Notes: generated from the letters alone by a model not told the origin. Counted from the first letter of the stretch, positions 1-11,244 are shown. The stretch: DNA of 64,000 nucleotides from Symsagittifera roscoffensis (GCF_963678635.1 NC_087064.1:40460530-40524529); one strand, 5' to 3'. Numbers and translations are program-made.

Positions 1-366
1 TCTGCAACTGGTTTCGTATCAGTCTCACCTACTGCAAACCTGGGTAATTTTGCGCTACTCTATGATACAACTTCTTGCCTCCACCAGTTTCCAATGAAAA
101 TCCTACTTGGAACGACAACTCAACACAGAGAGCCCAGATGTCAACTGGCAATAACAGATATGTACTGCTAACAACTTCTTTTGCGAATAGTCCAGTTATG
201 TTATCTGAACAGTTCGTTGCCAACCACTTCAACGATAATCATAGGACTAACTCGCAATCACACGACCAACAACGCAACAGTCTTTTCGAGTCAGCAACAA
301 CGTTACCAATAAAGACAAGTCAACAACAACGTTACCAACTACCCGACTACTGGTATCACCTACAGT

Positions 367-591
367 ATGAAAGGATGCAAGTTACCGGATGTAAAATTAC
401 AAAAGTTTGGCGGCAACCCACTGGAGTGGAACAAGTGGTTTGAATTCTTTCAGACTGCGATAGGCAACAATCCACGTCTAAGCCCTGTTGAGAAAATTAC
501 TTACTTGCAACCATTATGGTGTACTGAAAATGCGAAATCCTTAATAGATAGCTACGGAATTAACTTCTCAATACGAACAGGCAGCACTTGA
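367..591 (+). pseudogene. BEL/Pao gag fragment (DUF1759-like), copy 1
   Basis: The frame encodes about 74 residues with the hallmark KLPDVKLQKFGGNPLEW near the N-terminus, then a WFEFFQTAIG stretch and SPVEKITYLQ. This is the usual BEL/Pao gag pattern (LPK..LP.F.G....W..F...F...I.....LS...K..YL). The frame stops after about 74 codons, where a complete gag would run on for hundreds of residues including zinc knuckles. Stops on both sides show it is a decayed fragment. In a living element gag packages the RNA in cytoplasmic particles. Confidence 0.75.
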
Positions 592-689
592 ATTGGTGCG
601 TACATACGGTAACCCCAAATGTCGTGTCAGCATTCATCAGGGAACTCTAAAAGTTTGACAAATTGATACTAAGCAAACCTCATCTAAAG

Positions 690-1145
690 GGACTCAGTCT
701 TAAGGACCCCATATCAAGGTGCCATTCCTAGGCTTCATCCTCAGAACGCGATCCTCAAGACCTATTTGGAGCACTCAATTTCAGGACCCATCTTTGGTGC
801 CAATCTCAAGGATACTATCTGAGGGTCCCAATCTCAGGGCTCATCTCCAAGACCCGATCTCAGGAGCCAACATCGGGGGCCAATCTCAAGAACCCCATCT
901 GAAGGTCCCAATTTCAGAGCTCGTCATAAGGACCCCATCTCAAGGTGCCACGCCCTATCCTCAAAACGCGATCTCTAAGACCTATTCGCAGGACACGGTT
1001 CCAGGAGCCTCTTCAGAGCCAATCTCAAGGATCCCATCTGAAGGGACCAAGTCTTTAGGACCCCATCTCAAGGTGCCAATCCTAGGCCCTATGTTCGGCA
1101 CGCAATCCTCAAGGCCTATCTGCAGGACACTGTCTCAGGAACCAA
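690..1145 (+). repeat. Short-period minisatellite inside BEL copy 1
   Basis: Degenerate units of roughly 20 bases read like CAAGGACCCCATCTCAAGG followed by TGCCAATC, repeated across the stretch. The open frame over it (719-1210) repeats GPHLKVPI-like peptides only because the DNA repeats, so I do not call it a gene. A shorter version lies at 2796-3050. Confidence 0.7.
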
Positions 1146-1210
1146 TTTTGTGCTTAAACCTGAAAATTAATAGTCATTTTACAAAATTTTCAGACCAAAA
1201 ACATGAATGA

Positions 1211-1590
1211 TCAAAAAAAAACAACTTTCTAGTTCGCAATCCAATTTGTGCTAATTTTTGTGCTTCTTTTCTTGTTAAAAAAATTTGTACAACCTCAGAT
1301 TTGAGTTTTTAGATGTTCATTGTTTTGTTAATCCTAAGGGTACTAAGGTAGAACTTAACAAAAAAAAACAGGTTCCCGTATACAAAAAAAACTAAGACAA
1401 AACCCTATAGCCAAATTTTTTTTTTAGCTCAAAACTCGTGCTCCAAATTTTTAAAAGCCCTATTATTTCCTTCACTCATAATTAAAAAGCGTTTTACAAA
1501 CCACATCTACGAAAGTATATACGAAATACTCTTTAAACTACCTCATAGCTCCAACGAAGCCAACCTTACAACAACTGCCTAATCAATGGA
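1211..1590. other. A+T-rich spacer between BEL copies
   Basis: The stretch is A+T-rich with homopolymer A and T runs. I see no domain, RNA or clear repeat border in it. Confidence 0.4.
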
Positions 1591-1755
1591 GACGCCGCTA
1601 CAGTACTTTCGAGGAGCTTGAGGACAAGGTAACGAGGCAAATAGACAACTCAAGCGAAATCGAGTATGTTAAGCTTAGTTTCGAGGAGGTAAGCATTTGT
1701 TGCGATTTGCTCGATAAGTTCGCAGACGACTTGGACGCGTTTTCCACTTAAGAAA
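1590..1755 (+). pseudogene. BEL/Pao gag N-terminal remnant
   Basis: A short open stretch encodes a hydrophilic helical segment, including EIEYVKLSFEEV and LLDKFADDLDAF, and ends at a TAA near 1752. Its place just upstream of the DUF1759-like block and its helical character fit the N-terminal part of a Pao-type gag. No diagnostic motif is present, so the call rests mainly on position. Confidence 0.4.
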
Positions 1756-2472
1756 CAGAAGACTGCCTCGACACCTTCAACGCTTTCGAAAACGAAATTG
1801 CGACCTACTAATCAATGTTAGGAAGTACGAAAAGGTCTTAACAAACGATGGTTCAATTTCCACAAGGTCAAACAGCGCACTCAGAAAACTAGGCACATCT
1901 GCATCAGCCAATGTACCAATAGGAAGCTCAATTATCACTGAAAACTTTGTCAACAGCGTCATCAAAACTACGGCTGCCGACTTTTCATTTTACACGTCCA
2001 ACTACGGTTTTTACTTTCGAATTAGACGCTACTCAACGCTAGTTCCCCACCTCTACGAGGAATTAACAGAGCTATAGATAAATTAATCAATGGTGTCATC
2101 ACTACCTCTGCAACTGGTTTCGTATCAGTCTCACCTACTGCAAACCTGGGTAATTTTGCGCTACTCTATGATACAACTTCTTGCCTCCACCAGTTTCCAA
2201 TGAAAATCCTACTTGGAACGACAACTCAACACAGAGAGCCCAGATGTCAACTGGCAATAACAGATATAAACTGCTAACAACTTCTTTTGCGAATAGTCCA
2301 GTTATGTTATCTGAACAGTTCGTTGCCAACCACTTCAACGATAATCATAGGACTAACTCGCAATCACACGACCAACAACGCAACAGTCTTTTCGAGTCAG
2401 CAACAACGTTACCAATAAAGACAAGTCAGCAACAACGTTACCAACTACCCGACTACTGGTATCACCTACAGT

Positions 2473-2697
2473 ATGAAAGGATGCAAGTTACCGGATGTAA
2501 AATTACAAAAGTTTGACGGCAACCCACTGGAGTGGAACAAGTGGTTGGAATTCTTTCAGACTGCGATAGGCAACAATCCACGTCTAAGCCCTGTTGAGAA
2601 ATTTACTTACTCGCAAACATTATGGTGTACTGAAAATGCTAAATCCTTAATAGATAGCTACGGAATTAACTTCTCAATACGAACAGGCAGCACTTGA
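2473..2697 (+). pseudogene. BEL/Pao gag fragment (DUF1759-like), copy 2
   Basis: This is nearly identical to 367-591, with KLPDVKLQKFDGNPLEW, WLEFFQTAIG and SPVEKFTYSQ. The several substitutions between the copies (for example F to L after NKW, and ITYLQPL to FTYSQTL) show the duplication is old enough to have diverged. The frame is truncated after about 74 codons. Confidence 0.75.
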
Positions 2698-2795
2698 ATT
2701 GGTGCGTACATACGGTAACCCCAAATGTCGTGTCAGCATTCATCAGGGAACTCTAAAAGTTTGACAAATTGATACTAAGCAAACCTCATCTAAAG

Positions 2796-3050
2796 GGACT
2801 CAGTCTTAAGGACCCCATCTCAAGGTGCCAATCCTAGGCTTTATCCTCAGAACGCGATCCTCAAGACCTATTTGGAGGACTCAATTTCAGGACCCATTTT
2901 TGGTGCCAATCTTAAGGATACTATCTGAGGGTCCCAATCTCAGGGCTCATCTTCAAGACCCGATCTCAGGAGCCAACTTCGGGGGCCAATCTCAAGGACC
3001 CCATCTGAAGGTCCCAATTTCAGAGCTCGTCATAAGGACCCCATCAGACG
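2796..3050 (+). repeat. Short-period minisatellite inside BEL copy 2
   Basis: This has the same unit as 690-1145 but fewer copies. The array-length difference between otherwise matching copies points to slippage or unequal exchange after duplication. Confidence 0.65.
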
Positions 3051-3288
3051 CCGTACCTGAATAACTAATCGCAAGCATGGGATAACTTGGACATAGAACC
3101 ATCTACATCTCTGGAAAAGCGAAGTGCAATTGCCGAACAACTATCCGGTAGCAAAAGCGCAACTGCAATCATTACAGAGACAGATCAAAAAGGACCCTGA
3201 AACCATGCAACTTAATGAGAAATAGCTTACTGTTGACCTGGAAAATAACTACGTCAATTCTGTTACTTTTCTGTACCCACAGCCGGTA

Positions 3289-3890
3289 TTAATTTGGTAC
3301 CTCCCACACCACACTGTGAGTAATCCAAACAAGCCCGGAAGGTACGCAGAGTGGCCAAAAAAGGCGTCTCGTTGAACTCTTGCATTGAGACTGGAACCGA
3401 TCTCCTGAACTTAATTTTGGCTTTCTACTACAATTCCGGCAAAAAACCTGTGGCCGTATCGGCGGAAATTGAAGGTATGTTTATGCAAATAGGTATTGAA
3501 GATGAGGATCAAAATGCGCTTCGCTTCCTTTGGCCTACAAAAATGGTACCAAGCAATACCAAAACACGCGATATATCTTCGTTGCAAAATGCTCACCATC
3601 CCTTACCATCTTTGCGCTTCATCAAACAGCTACCGATTACTGCGTAAACAATCCTAATATTGCTCAACTGCTTCATGAAAGCTTTAACATGGACGACTTT
3701 GCTCACTCGTTTGACACCACTAACGAGGCTAGAGACTCTTCTATACTACTAATAATGTCCCTACGGCAGGGAAAATTCAACCCAGCTAAGTTCGTATCTA
3801 ACACTCAGGACATCATCTACTCCATTGATGGAGGTGAAAATGCTAGTGCAACGGGTCCTGGGCGTCAAATGGGACACAACTGACTATAGG
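3289..3890 (+). pseudogene. BEL/Pao reverse transcriptase remnant, frameshifted
   Basis: Three frames together carry consecutive Pao-type RT blocks. 3289 onward reads PHHTVSNPNKPGR. 3351-3560 reads GVSLNSCIETGTDLLN, then VAVSAEIEGMFMQIGI and DQNALRFLW. 3545-3883 reads FVAKCSPS, then a MDDF segment at the place of the usual (Y/V)DD catalytic box, then LRQGKFNPAKFVSN. The order and spacing match Pao reverse transcriptase. At least two frameshifts separate the blocks, so no functional enzyme can be made. In living elements the enzyme copies the RNA into DNA within the particle. Confidence 0.85.
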
Positions 3891-3949
3891 ATATTCGCGC
3901 AACCAACAACCAAGGTAACTTATACTACAACGCCTACACTGGAACAGTC

Positions 3950-4135
3950 CTCTCTACAGTAGCAAGTGTTTTCGACCCACTAGGTATCCAAGCGCCCTTT
4001 GTCGTAAAACTTAAAGCTCTTCTACAAGACCTGTGGATGTCTGGTGCTTCATGGGACGAACCTGTGCCCAGTGACTTCGTACCGATAATTGACCAATGGG
4101 TCGACCAATGCAACCAAGCCACCCCCTGTTAGGCT
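3950..4135 (+). pseudogene. BEL/Pao pol connector (Pao peptidase-type domain) fragment
   Basis: The frame reads VASVFDPLGIQAPFVVKLK, then LLQDLWMSGASWDEPVP and IIDQWVDQC. The phrase S.FDPLG...P..VK.K...Q.LW....WDE is the standard block after the RT in BEL/Pao pol. It directly precedes the RNase H-like segment. The second half of this block is repeated in the next two 803-bp units. Confidence 0.75.
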
Positions 4136-6405
4136 GCCGCGCTTAGTTGGACCACAACTGTCACTTAATGATATACAGCTTCGTGTTTTCTGCGACGCGT
4201 CGTAACACGCATTGGCTACTTTTATCTACTTCAGAACTGCAGGCAGCTCTGGCATACACGCTACTTTTTTTGGCTGGCAGAACAAAGGTAGCACCACTGA
4301 ACCAAGTAGGCATTCCAAAACTGTAGTTACAGGCCGCCCTTATCAGAGCACGGCTGTGCAAGTTCTCTACTGATGAAATGCGAATGAAACCCAAGTACAC
4401 TCTTTTTTAGGCTGATAGCACCACTGTTTTATCTGGATTGCATCGCCTGGTCAACTGAAAACTTACTGCGCAAACAGAGTTGTTAAAACATTTACTTTAT
4501 GCAAAGCCGAACAATATTAACACATCCCCGGTAAACTCAATCCAGCAGAAAGCCCTACACGGAGAATTGAACTTAAAGACATACCGAATTCTGGTTGGAT
4601 GCACCAGAGTTTCTACTCAACAATGAGCCTACTTGGGGGATCAACGAGACAACGGAACAAAGAAACGCTATATCAGTTAGCCCACAATTACTCCGCTAAT
4701 CGGTTCTTCCCGGTTTTCAGACTGGTTTCGATTAGTTCGGGTCACCGCTCGGGTTATAGTTCTTGGCGATACTTTAAAGGGAAACGGGAAGCGTTCGACT
4801 AGTATAGAAAACTTAAAACGCTTCTACAAGACCTGTGGATGTCTGGTGCTTCCTGGGACGAACCTTTGCCCAGTGACTTTGTTCCGATAATTGACCAATG
4901 GATCGACCAATGCAAACAAGCCACCCCCTGTGAGGCTGCCGAGCTTAGTTGGACCACAACTCTCACTTAATGATATACAGCTTCGTGTTTTCTGCGACGC
5001 GTCGGAACACGCATTGGCTACATTTATCTACTTCAGAACTGCAGGCAGCTGTGACATACACGCTACTTTTTTTTGATTGGCAGAGCAAAGGTAGCACCAC
5101 TGAATCAAGTAGGCATTCCAAAAGTGTAATTAAAGGCCGCCCTTATGGGCGCACGGCCGTGCGAGTTCTCTACTGATGAAATGCGAATGAAATCCCACTA
5201 CACTCTTTTTTGGACAGATAGCACCACTGTTTTATCTGGATTGCATCGCCTGGTCAACTGAAAACTTACTGCGCAAACAGAGTTGTTAAAACATTTATTT
5301 TATGCAAAGCCGAACAATGTTAACACATCCCCGGTAAACTCAACCCAGTAGAAAGCCCTACACGGAGAATTGCACTTAAACACAAACCGAATTCTGGTTG
5401 GATGCACCAGAGTTTCTACTCAACAATGAGCCTACTTGGGGGATAAACGAGACAACGGAATTAAGAAACGCTATATCAGTTAGCCCACAATTACTCCGCT
5501 AATCGGTTCTTCCCGGTTTTCAGACTGGTTTCATTTAGTTCGGGTCACCGCTCGGGTTATAGTTCTTGGCGATACTTTAAAGGGAAACGGGAAGCGTTCG
5601 ACTAGTATAGAAAACTTAAAACGCTTCTACAAGACCTGTGGATGTCTGGTGCTTCCTGGGACGAACCTTTGCCCAGTGACTTTGTTCCGATAATTGACCA
5701 ATGGGTCGACCAATGCAAACAAGCCACCCCCTGTGAGGCTGCCGAGCTTAGTTGGACCACAACTGTCACTTAATGATATACAGCTTCGTGTTTTCTGCGA
5801 CGCGTCGGAACACGCATTGGCTACATTTATCTACTTCAGGACTGCAGGCAGCTGTGACATACACGCTACTTTTTTTTGATTGGCAGAGCAAAGGTAGCAC
5901 CACTGAATCAAGTAGGCATTCCAAAAGTGTAATTAAAGGCCGCCCTTATGGGCGCACGGCCGTGCGAGTTCTCTACTGATGAAATGCGAATGAAATCCCA
6001 CTACACTCTTTTTTGGACAGATAGCACCACTGTTTTATCTGGGTTGCATCGCCTGGTCAACTGAAAACTTACTGCGCAAACAGTTGTTAAAACATTTTTT
6101 TTATGCAAAGCCGAACAATGTTAACACATCCCCGGTAAACTCAACCCAGTAGAAAGCCCTACACGGAGAATTGCACTTAAACACAAACCGAATTCTGGTT
6201 GGATGCACCAGAGTTTCTACTCAACAATGAGCCTACTTGGGGGATAAACGAGACAACGGAATTAAGAAACGCTACATCAGTTAGCACACAATTACTCCGC
6301 TAATCGGCTCTTCCCGGTTTTCAGACTGGTTTCGATTAGTTCGGGTCACCGCTCGGGTTATAGTTCTTGGCGATACTTTAAAGGGAAACAGAAAACGTTC
6401 AACTA
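4006..6405 (+). repeat. Three tandem 803-bp units within BEL pol
   Basis: The same sequence starts at about 4006, 4809 and 5612; for example CTTCTACAAGACCTGTGG occurs at 4019, 4822 and 5625. Units 2 and 3 are almost identical, and unit 1 differs more. Each unit holds the end of the Pao connector domain, an RNase H-type piece (VFCDASEHALATFIYFRTA in units 2 and 3) and a downstream segment ending WRYFKGKREAF. The gradient of identity suggests two successive duplication steps. Confidence 0.85.
4891..5079 (+). pseudogene. BEL/Pao RNase H-like fragment, unit 2
   Basis: The fragment contains LPSLVGPQLSLNDIQLRVFC followed by DASEHALATFIYFRT. The phrase L..F.DAS..A.A..IY.R is the usual start of the BEL/Pao RNase H-like domain, with the Asp of FCDAS in the first catalytic position. 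It is cut off after about 60 codons. Equivalent pieces lie at about 4130-4280 (unit 1) and 5694-5882 (unit 3). Confidence 0.7.
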
Positions 6406-6610
6406 CTAAAGAAGACCTTGAAAAAGCCAAGCTACTCCTTTATCAACTATCCCAACAAGAAACTTTTCTTGATACCTACAGTCAATTACGAACCAAGCAG
6501 CTAGTTGACAACTAAAACGGTTCTCTTCTTTTCTCGACAATGGTTTTATTCGCGCGCGAGGACGACAACGGAACTCTCCTTTACTGGACGCAACAAAGCA
6601 TCCAATAATC

Positions 6611-7297
6611 TTGAACGCAAAGGAACCAATTGTGCGCATGATGATAGAGAGCACTCATTGCCGCTGCATCGCAACAAAGGATACAACTGAAAAAAAGCTG
6701 TATTTGCCTCTAACATGCCTCTCTACTCGCGCAGTTTACCTGGAAACGACAGAAAATCTTACTACAAAGAACTGCATAACTGCAATTAGACGCTTCATTG
6801 GTAGGAGAGGCACACCTAAGTTTTTCAGCTCTGACAACGCTACTTACTTCATCGTCGCCCGTAAGCAACTATGCTCAGAACCAATTAACTACAATGCAAC
6901 CACCCTAGTTGAAACGCTACAAATCCACTATGTCGAATGGCGCCTAAATCCTCCGGCAGCCCCCCACTTTGGCGGCGTGTGGGAGGGACTTGTTTCAATA
7001 ATAAAACGAGCGTTCTTACTAAATATCGGTTCTGATCTACTATCAAGAGATCTTTTTGCTACTATCGTAGCCCTGACTGAAGCAATCTTCAACTCACGTC
7101 CGCTAACGCATGTCAAGAGTGAGCTTGACGACGACCTTCCTATGCCGAGAGCAGCGGTGAAACTTGCCCTCATATCTCCAAAGAAGGAGATTCGAGATCA
7201 CTTTAATTGTGTTACCACAAAAAAGCTGGGCACTACCCTTTCTTCTTCGGTTCTAAATAAGACCTACCTCTCCCCGAGGAAATTCATAACATGAATT
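6611..7297 (+). pseudogene. BEL/Pao integrase, 5'-truncated
   Basis: About 227 residues are open. Diagnostic blocks are LTCLSTRAVYLETTENLTT, FIGRRGTPKFFSSDNATYF, IHYVEWRLNPPAAPHFGG followed by VWEGLVSIIKRAF, and LTEAIFNSRPLTHV. These are the retroviral-type integrase core of BEL/Pao elements, with the second Asp in SSDNAT and the Glu in VWEG. The upstream part that should hold the zinc-binding HHCC region and the first catalytic Asp is not in this frame. The frame ends just before the element's 3' edge. Confidence 0.85.
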
Positions 7298-7419
7298 TGT
7301 CTCGCAGTAATTCTTGCAACGTGCGTTAAAATCATTTAATAATGTCATGATTTGTTGCAAACTATTTAGTAATATTCTTGATTCTGTGAACAACTTGCTC
7401 GCTTCCACTATTTTTTTCT

Positions 7420-7696
7420 ACTGTTTGCTTGCGGTCATCGACTATTTTCCAATTGTCTGTCTGTCGGCTCTGCTTATGTTCTTCTTATAGGGGAAGTTTT
7501 CAAAACAGTTAAGTCATTATTTTTTTTCTATTTACGTGCGTCCATCGACTCTTATCCAATTGTTTGTCTGTTGGTTTTGCTTATGTTTTGCTTATAGGGG
7601 ACATTTTCAATACAAATAAGTCAGTTTTTTTTTTCTGTTTACTTGCGTCCATTGACAATTTTCCAATTGTTTGTTGGCTATATTTGTTTATTGAAG
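7420..7696 (+). repeat. Three tandem copies of an intron 3' end
   Basis: Three units of about 100-110 bases each read CTTGCG(T/G)..., then TCCATCGAC-like, then TTTCCAATTGTCTGTCTG, then a T-rich run ending in an AG (TTCTTATAG near 7490, TTGCTTATAG near 7598, TTATTGAAG at 7696). Only the third is followed by a coding exon. The same sequence forms the 3' end of the intron before 61528. Confidence 0.75.
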
Positions 7697-7987
7697 GTGA
7701 TGTACATACCAGTTCCCTGTCCTAACAACGGAGAAACACCAGTAGCCCCTTCAAGTGCAATGCCTCCTATAATTACTCAGAACATCCCGCCCTTTCTCAG
7801 CCAGTCAACGGTGCAATTGACGCCAGATCAACAACCCAATACACAGCCAAACATCTCCGCAAAATGTCAGCCGGTGAAAGTTCCTACAATCAAAAGTAAA
7901 AAGACAACTTGCACGAAAGCGCAACAAAAGAAGTTGGGGATCCAATTGAAACAGAGTATGAATATAGCAGTTTCAAAACATAATCAG
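7697..7987 (+). CDS. BICRA: BICRA/GLTSCR1-like gene, first visible exon
   Basis: This exon has 97 codons. The acceptor is TTTATTGAAG before 7697 and the donor is CAG/GTAAAA at 7988; both borders are in phase 0. The product is rich in Pro, Gln, Ser and Lys, with no folded domain visible, and near its end carries a basic stretch (KSKKTTCTKAQQKKLGIQ). It reads in frame into the next exon. The protein's start lies upstream of the window or in unseen exons. Assignment to BICRA comes from linkage to the GLTSCR1-domain exons downstream and from the family's long disordered N-terminal half, not from this exon alone. Confidence 0.65.
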
Positions 7988-9330
7988 GTAAAACTGAAAC
8001 CTTACTCTTCGTAAAAGTTTTTATCTTGCATTTGGATGTTTTGGATGAACCGTACAATCTGCCCCCCTCCCGGCTTAGATACTGAATGCTTATTTTATCC
8101 TATTAATAGCGTATAATTTAGATCATAATGGTATCGATTGGTTTTTTGGAACAACCGTACAAACCCCCCCCCCCCCCTCTCCTTAACTGACCTACCATAG
8201 AGTACCCTCCCCAAGCATGTATTAATTCTGAATAATAATTTTGTATAAAGTACGCTTTTCGCACAAATGCGCAAATAAAATTGGTTTTTACATTTTTTAC
8301 GCGGAATTGCCTTTGTATGCTGTAAGTTACCAAATTATTGATTTAATTCAATTTTCTTCAAAAAAAAGTTTTCTTCTGTAATACAGTTAATTTTGAGCTA
8401 ATCTAGCCTATACTCAAAGTTAGCTTATGAAAAATCCATATTTTCTCCCCTCTAATTCGATTTTTGGGCGGGGGGGGGTTTGACGGTTGATCCGATTTTT
8501 TTTTTAATAAATTGATAATTGTTCCGACTTTCGATACGAAAGTAACGGAATATTTGTGCTCGGGTGGGTTTTTTTTCTTCAGACAAATTTCGGCTTTTTA
8601 ACTAGCCATTTTGACGGAATTTTTTAATATCATTCAAAAGGTATTGTTGTCCTGAGCTTAAATTTAAAAAGATTTTTCACCTGTGATCATTTTTCGTAAA
8701 GTTATGAGGGTTTAAAGATTGCCATTTTGGCCAGTTTGACCAATTTGGGACAAATAACGCGCGATATAATTCGCGCTATTAATCCGTAAGCGGAGATTTA
8801 ATCCGTTTATAAATCGTTTCAAATTTGTTGAACGAAGCTGTTTTGCCATAATTGATTTGTTAGAAGGAACGAAATCTATCTTTTTGTACTTTATGTGGCG
8901 TGTGGGGGGATGGTTTTCAATAAAATTTTAGAGAAAAAAATTTCATTTTATTTTATTTCATTTAATTTTTTTAATGTTATTACTGCTGCTCCATAAACCT
9001 TAAAAGGCAGTCGGAACATTCAGGGCTTCACCCTGATACGAGCAGTCTTGTTTTTATTTTGCGCTCGAGGTCAATTTCTGAAAAACCGGTATTTCCCCCC
9101 CCCTAAATCGATTTTTCAAAAATCAGCTGGGACTGAGTGGATAGGTTATGTTACGAATACTGAATCCGTTATAATCAAAAGCATGATTTTTCATGAAACT
9201 AGCGGCGTCAGAGCGAAAGTGGGATTTGTTTTTAGAAAAAGTGCTCTGGAATTTATTTTAAATTTTGAACCGCTGCAGAGTGGAATGTTTATTATTTAAT
9301 GAGTCTCTGATAACTATTCTTCTTATTAAG
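7988..9330 (+). other. BICRA-like intron with homopolymer tracts and dispersed repeats
   Basis: The intron holds a long poly-C run (about 8165-8178) and a G-rich run near 8466. A segment at about 8520-8620 (AAAGTAACGGAATATTTGTG) recurs at 31400-31470. A segment at about 9005-9055 (CCTGATACGA) recurs at 63300-63345. I see no gene in it. Confidence 0.6.
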
Positions 9331-10111
9331 GGTCAGTTGGGAACTACTAATTTTATCCAACCAAACAGTTACATCCAATCAAGTGTATGCAGCATTGAAC
9401 AATCATCTGTCAACAGTAGAAATTGCCCCGTTGTCATAGCGGGAAGCAATGCTGCGAAATCACAAGTCATAGAATTTGCCTCTAGCAGTTCTTCTTTACC
9501 AGCTGATAATTCCAATTCTTCCGATCAGCCGATCAAAGTGCAAATAATGTCCCAAAGCAATCAACAACCAACCAGAATTATTCAACAGCATCATCAAAGT
9601 ATTTCTTCGAGGAGTGCGAATGGAATGGATCCAAAATTAGCCAATGGGTCAATGGTGAATAGTCAACCCGTACATGTCTCGACAAGTGGTCAAAACGGGA
9701 TACGATTGGCTCCTCATCAAGTGTCCGCTTCCAATCAAACTATGCAAAAGCTAAACATCATAGCTAGTTCGATTCAACCGCAGTCGAAGGGATACCAACA
9801 GACATCAAGGTGTCAAGACCAGCAGCCCATGATTACCTTCCAAATTGTGCAAAACTCTAAAACTGGAACTATTGAGTTCATTCCAGTGGGGCCATCAAAT
9901 GGGAAAACGCAGATTCAAATCATTCCCAAACCTGCTCAAATTCAACAACATGCGATCAGAGTGACAACTGAGGCTGCAGAAACGCCGAAGCCTTTCGTCA
10001 CTGGTTTGAATAATCATGTAGAAGGTACAGCGATGAAGTCAATAGCAATGAAAGTTCAAGATGCATCCTTGGTGCAATCATCTCCAAAATCTATGTCAAA
10101 AAAGAAGTCAG
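9331..10111 (+). CDS. BICRA: BICRA/GLTSCR1-like gene, Gln/Ser-rich exon
   Basis: This exon has 781 bases. The acceptor is CTTATTAAG before 9331 (phase 0) and the donor is TCAG/GTAAAT at 10112, leaving phase 1. About 260 residues are rich in Gln, Ser and Asn. Near the end are the better-conserved-looking blocks MITFQIVQNSKTGTIEFIPV and KTQIQIIPKPAQIQ, followed by KSMSKKKSG. Such Q-rich, hydrophobic-dotted sequence is typical of the N-terminal half of BICRA and of TAF4-like co-activators. Full openness over 780 bases in A+T-rich DNA is strong evidence of coding. Confidence 0.8.
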
Positions 10112-10344
10112 GTAAATGATACTGATTTCATCTTGCTTTTCACTGGTGTACTTGTAATGGGGAACAAACATTTCCCCTGAGTAACTTGAGTTGCAAATCT
10201 AAGAAACTGTCATTGTTTACACTCGCGAAAGCAATTGTCTTGCAAGCGGGAACCAGACTTGTTTGCAGTAAACAACTTTTCTTGCTTACTTCTTCAAATT
10301 GTGCAGATGCTTTTTAGTGAACCGTAGCAACTTCGAGAACTTTC

Positions 10345-10680
10345 TCCCACTTGGCTCAGAGGTGAAGCAGATGCTTTCGTACCTTGAGGTCTCGGGTATG
10401 AATCCGGGCCGGACCTAGATTTTTCCTTATGAATGAAATTGAGTTTTTTTCGGGGAAAAATTGAATTGTCGGACTTGTTTTGTCGGCGTAGTTGCCACAT
10501 CGGGGATTTTGTTTTTGTGCTGTCAGTAATTTTCTTCGTAGATGCAAGAGTTTTCAGCTTACTCCTGTCAATCGTAAAATTAATACCCCTTAGCATGTTT
10601 TCTTTGGTTTTCCTTTTTTTCGCGTAAAAGCTTCATTCGGCCTCGATGGTTTCGGCTTATTTTCTTATCGACTTATTAAC
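10345..10680 (+). repeat. tRNA-derived SINE, copy 1
   Basis: The head holds an A-box-like TTGGCTCAGAGGTGAAGC at 10350 and a B-box-like GGGTATGAATCC at 10394, spaced as in a tRNA. The body follows, with GTCGGCGTAGTTGCCACATC near 10480 and a GTGCTGTCAG segment. The same body follows other tRNA-like heads at 11245, 13880 and 15430. It lies in the second visible BICRA intron. Confidence 0.65.
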
Positions 10681-10940
10681 CATTTTTTGTGTCGCTTCGA
10701 AAAGCAGTAATGATTGATTGTTTTAAAAACCAGGTCGTGTCTATTGCAAGGTTTCAAAATTTTGAATGTTGATTGCTCAAATTTTTTCTATGACAACAAT
10801 TTCTTAAGGCATTTTTTTGGTTTTTGTATCAATTGGCGTCTACCAACTTGTTCTCGGCTTAGATAACGCTTGCTAAATACTTGCAGTGATGCGCTTGCGT
10901 TGCGCCTCTGTGTTATTAGGGAACCTTTACGCCTATCAGG

Positions 10941-11140
10941 TCCCATCTCTGTTCGTCCAGAGGTAACGCGCGGACAAACAGAGAAACATATGGTCTTGAT
11001 TTTGAGTCCTGGCCGGATCTCGTTTTCCCGCGATTAAATTTGAAATAGCAAAAAATGAAATTGAATTTTTAAAGAATTTTCGGACTATCGTTTGTCTACT
11101 TAATTTTTTTTGGCTTATTTTAAAACTTAGCAGAACAAGT
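10941..11140 (+). repeat. tRNA-derived SINE, copy 2, degenerate
   Basis: The head is degenerate (CCAGAGGTAACGCGCGGA, then TTTGAGTCCTGGCCGGATCT). The body resembles copy 1 (TGAAATTGAATTTTTAAAG, TTTTCGGACTATCGTTTGTC). The B-box is weak, so this is an older or damaged member. Confidence 0.5.
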
Positions 11141-11244
11141 CTTCTAATTGATAACCAGACTTTTTCCCAGTAAGAAATTTTCTAAAAAAATCTGTAAGAA
11201 ATTGAACTTAATCGATTATTGAAACCTGGTTGCTCTTAGGCTCC

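Larger units (their letters stand above)
1..1210 (+). mobile_element. BEL/Pao retrotransposon, copy 1, partial
   Basis: This is the right-hand remainder of a BEL/Pao element cut by the window start. It matches 2107-3060 at an offset of 2106 bases with few differences. It holds the C-terminal gag domain (367-588) and a short-period minisatellite, but no reverse transcriptase before copy 2 begins. The two copies are head to tail, so this looks like a tandem duplication of the 5' part of one element rather than two insertions. No LTR could be delimited. Confidence 0.75.
1541..7300 (+). mobile_element. BEL/Pao retrotransposon, copy 2, decayed and internally duplicated
   Basis: In order along the + strand: gag N-terminal remnant (about 1590-1755), gag DUF1759-like fragment (2473-2697), minisatellite (2796-3050), reverse transcriptase (about 3289-3885), Pao peptidase-type domain (about 3950-4110), three tandem copies of an 803-bp segment holding an RNase H fragment (4006-6405), and integrase (about 6611-7294). 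The order gag-RT-RNase H-integrase is canonical for BEL/Pao. Frameshifts and stops in every module show it is dead. Flanking LTRs were not identified. Its 3' end lies about 400 bases from the first visible BICRA exon, so it sits in the preceding intron. Confidence 0.85.

Noticed and set aside
719-1210. 163-codon frame in BEL copy 1
   Set aside because: It is a translation of the short-period minisatellite, and the equivalent frame in copy 2 is cut short.
9048-9299. 83-codon frame before the Gln-rich exon
   Set aside because: It lies in an intron upstream of a good acceptor and includes repeat-derived sequence; the phase of the flanking exons fits without it.
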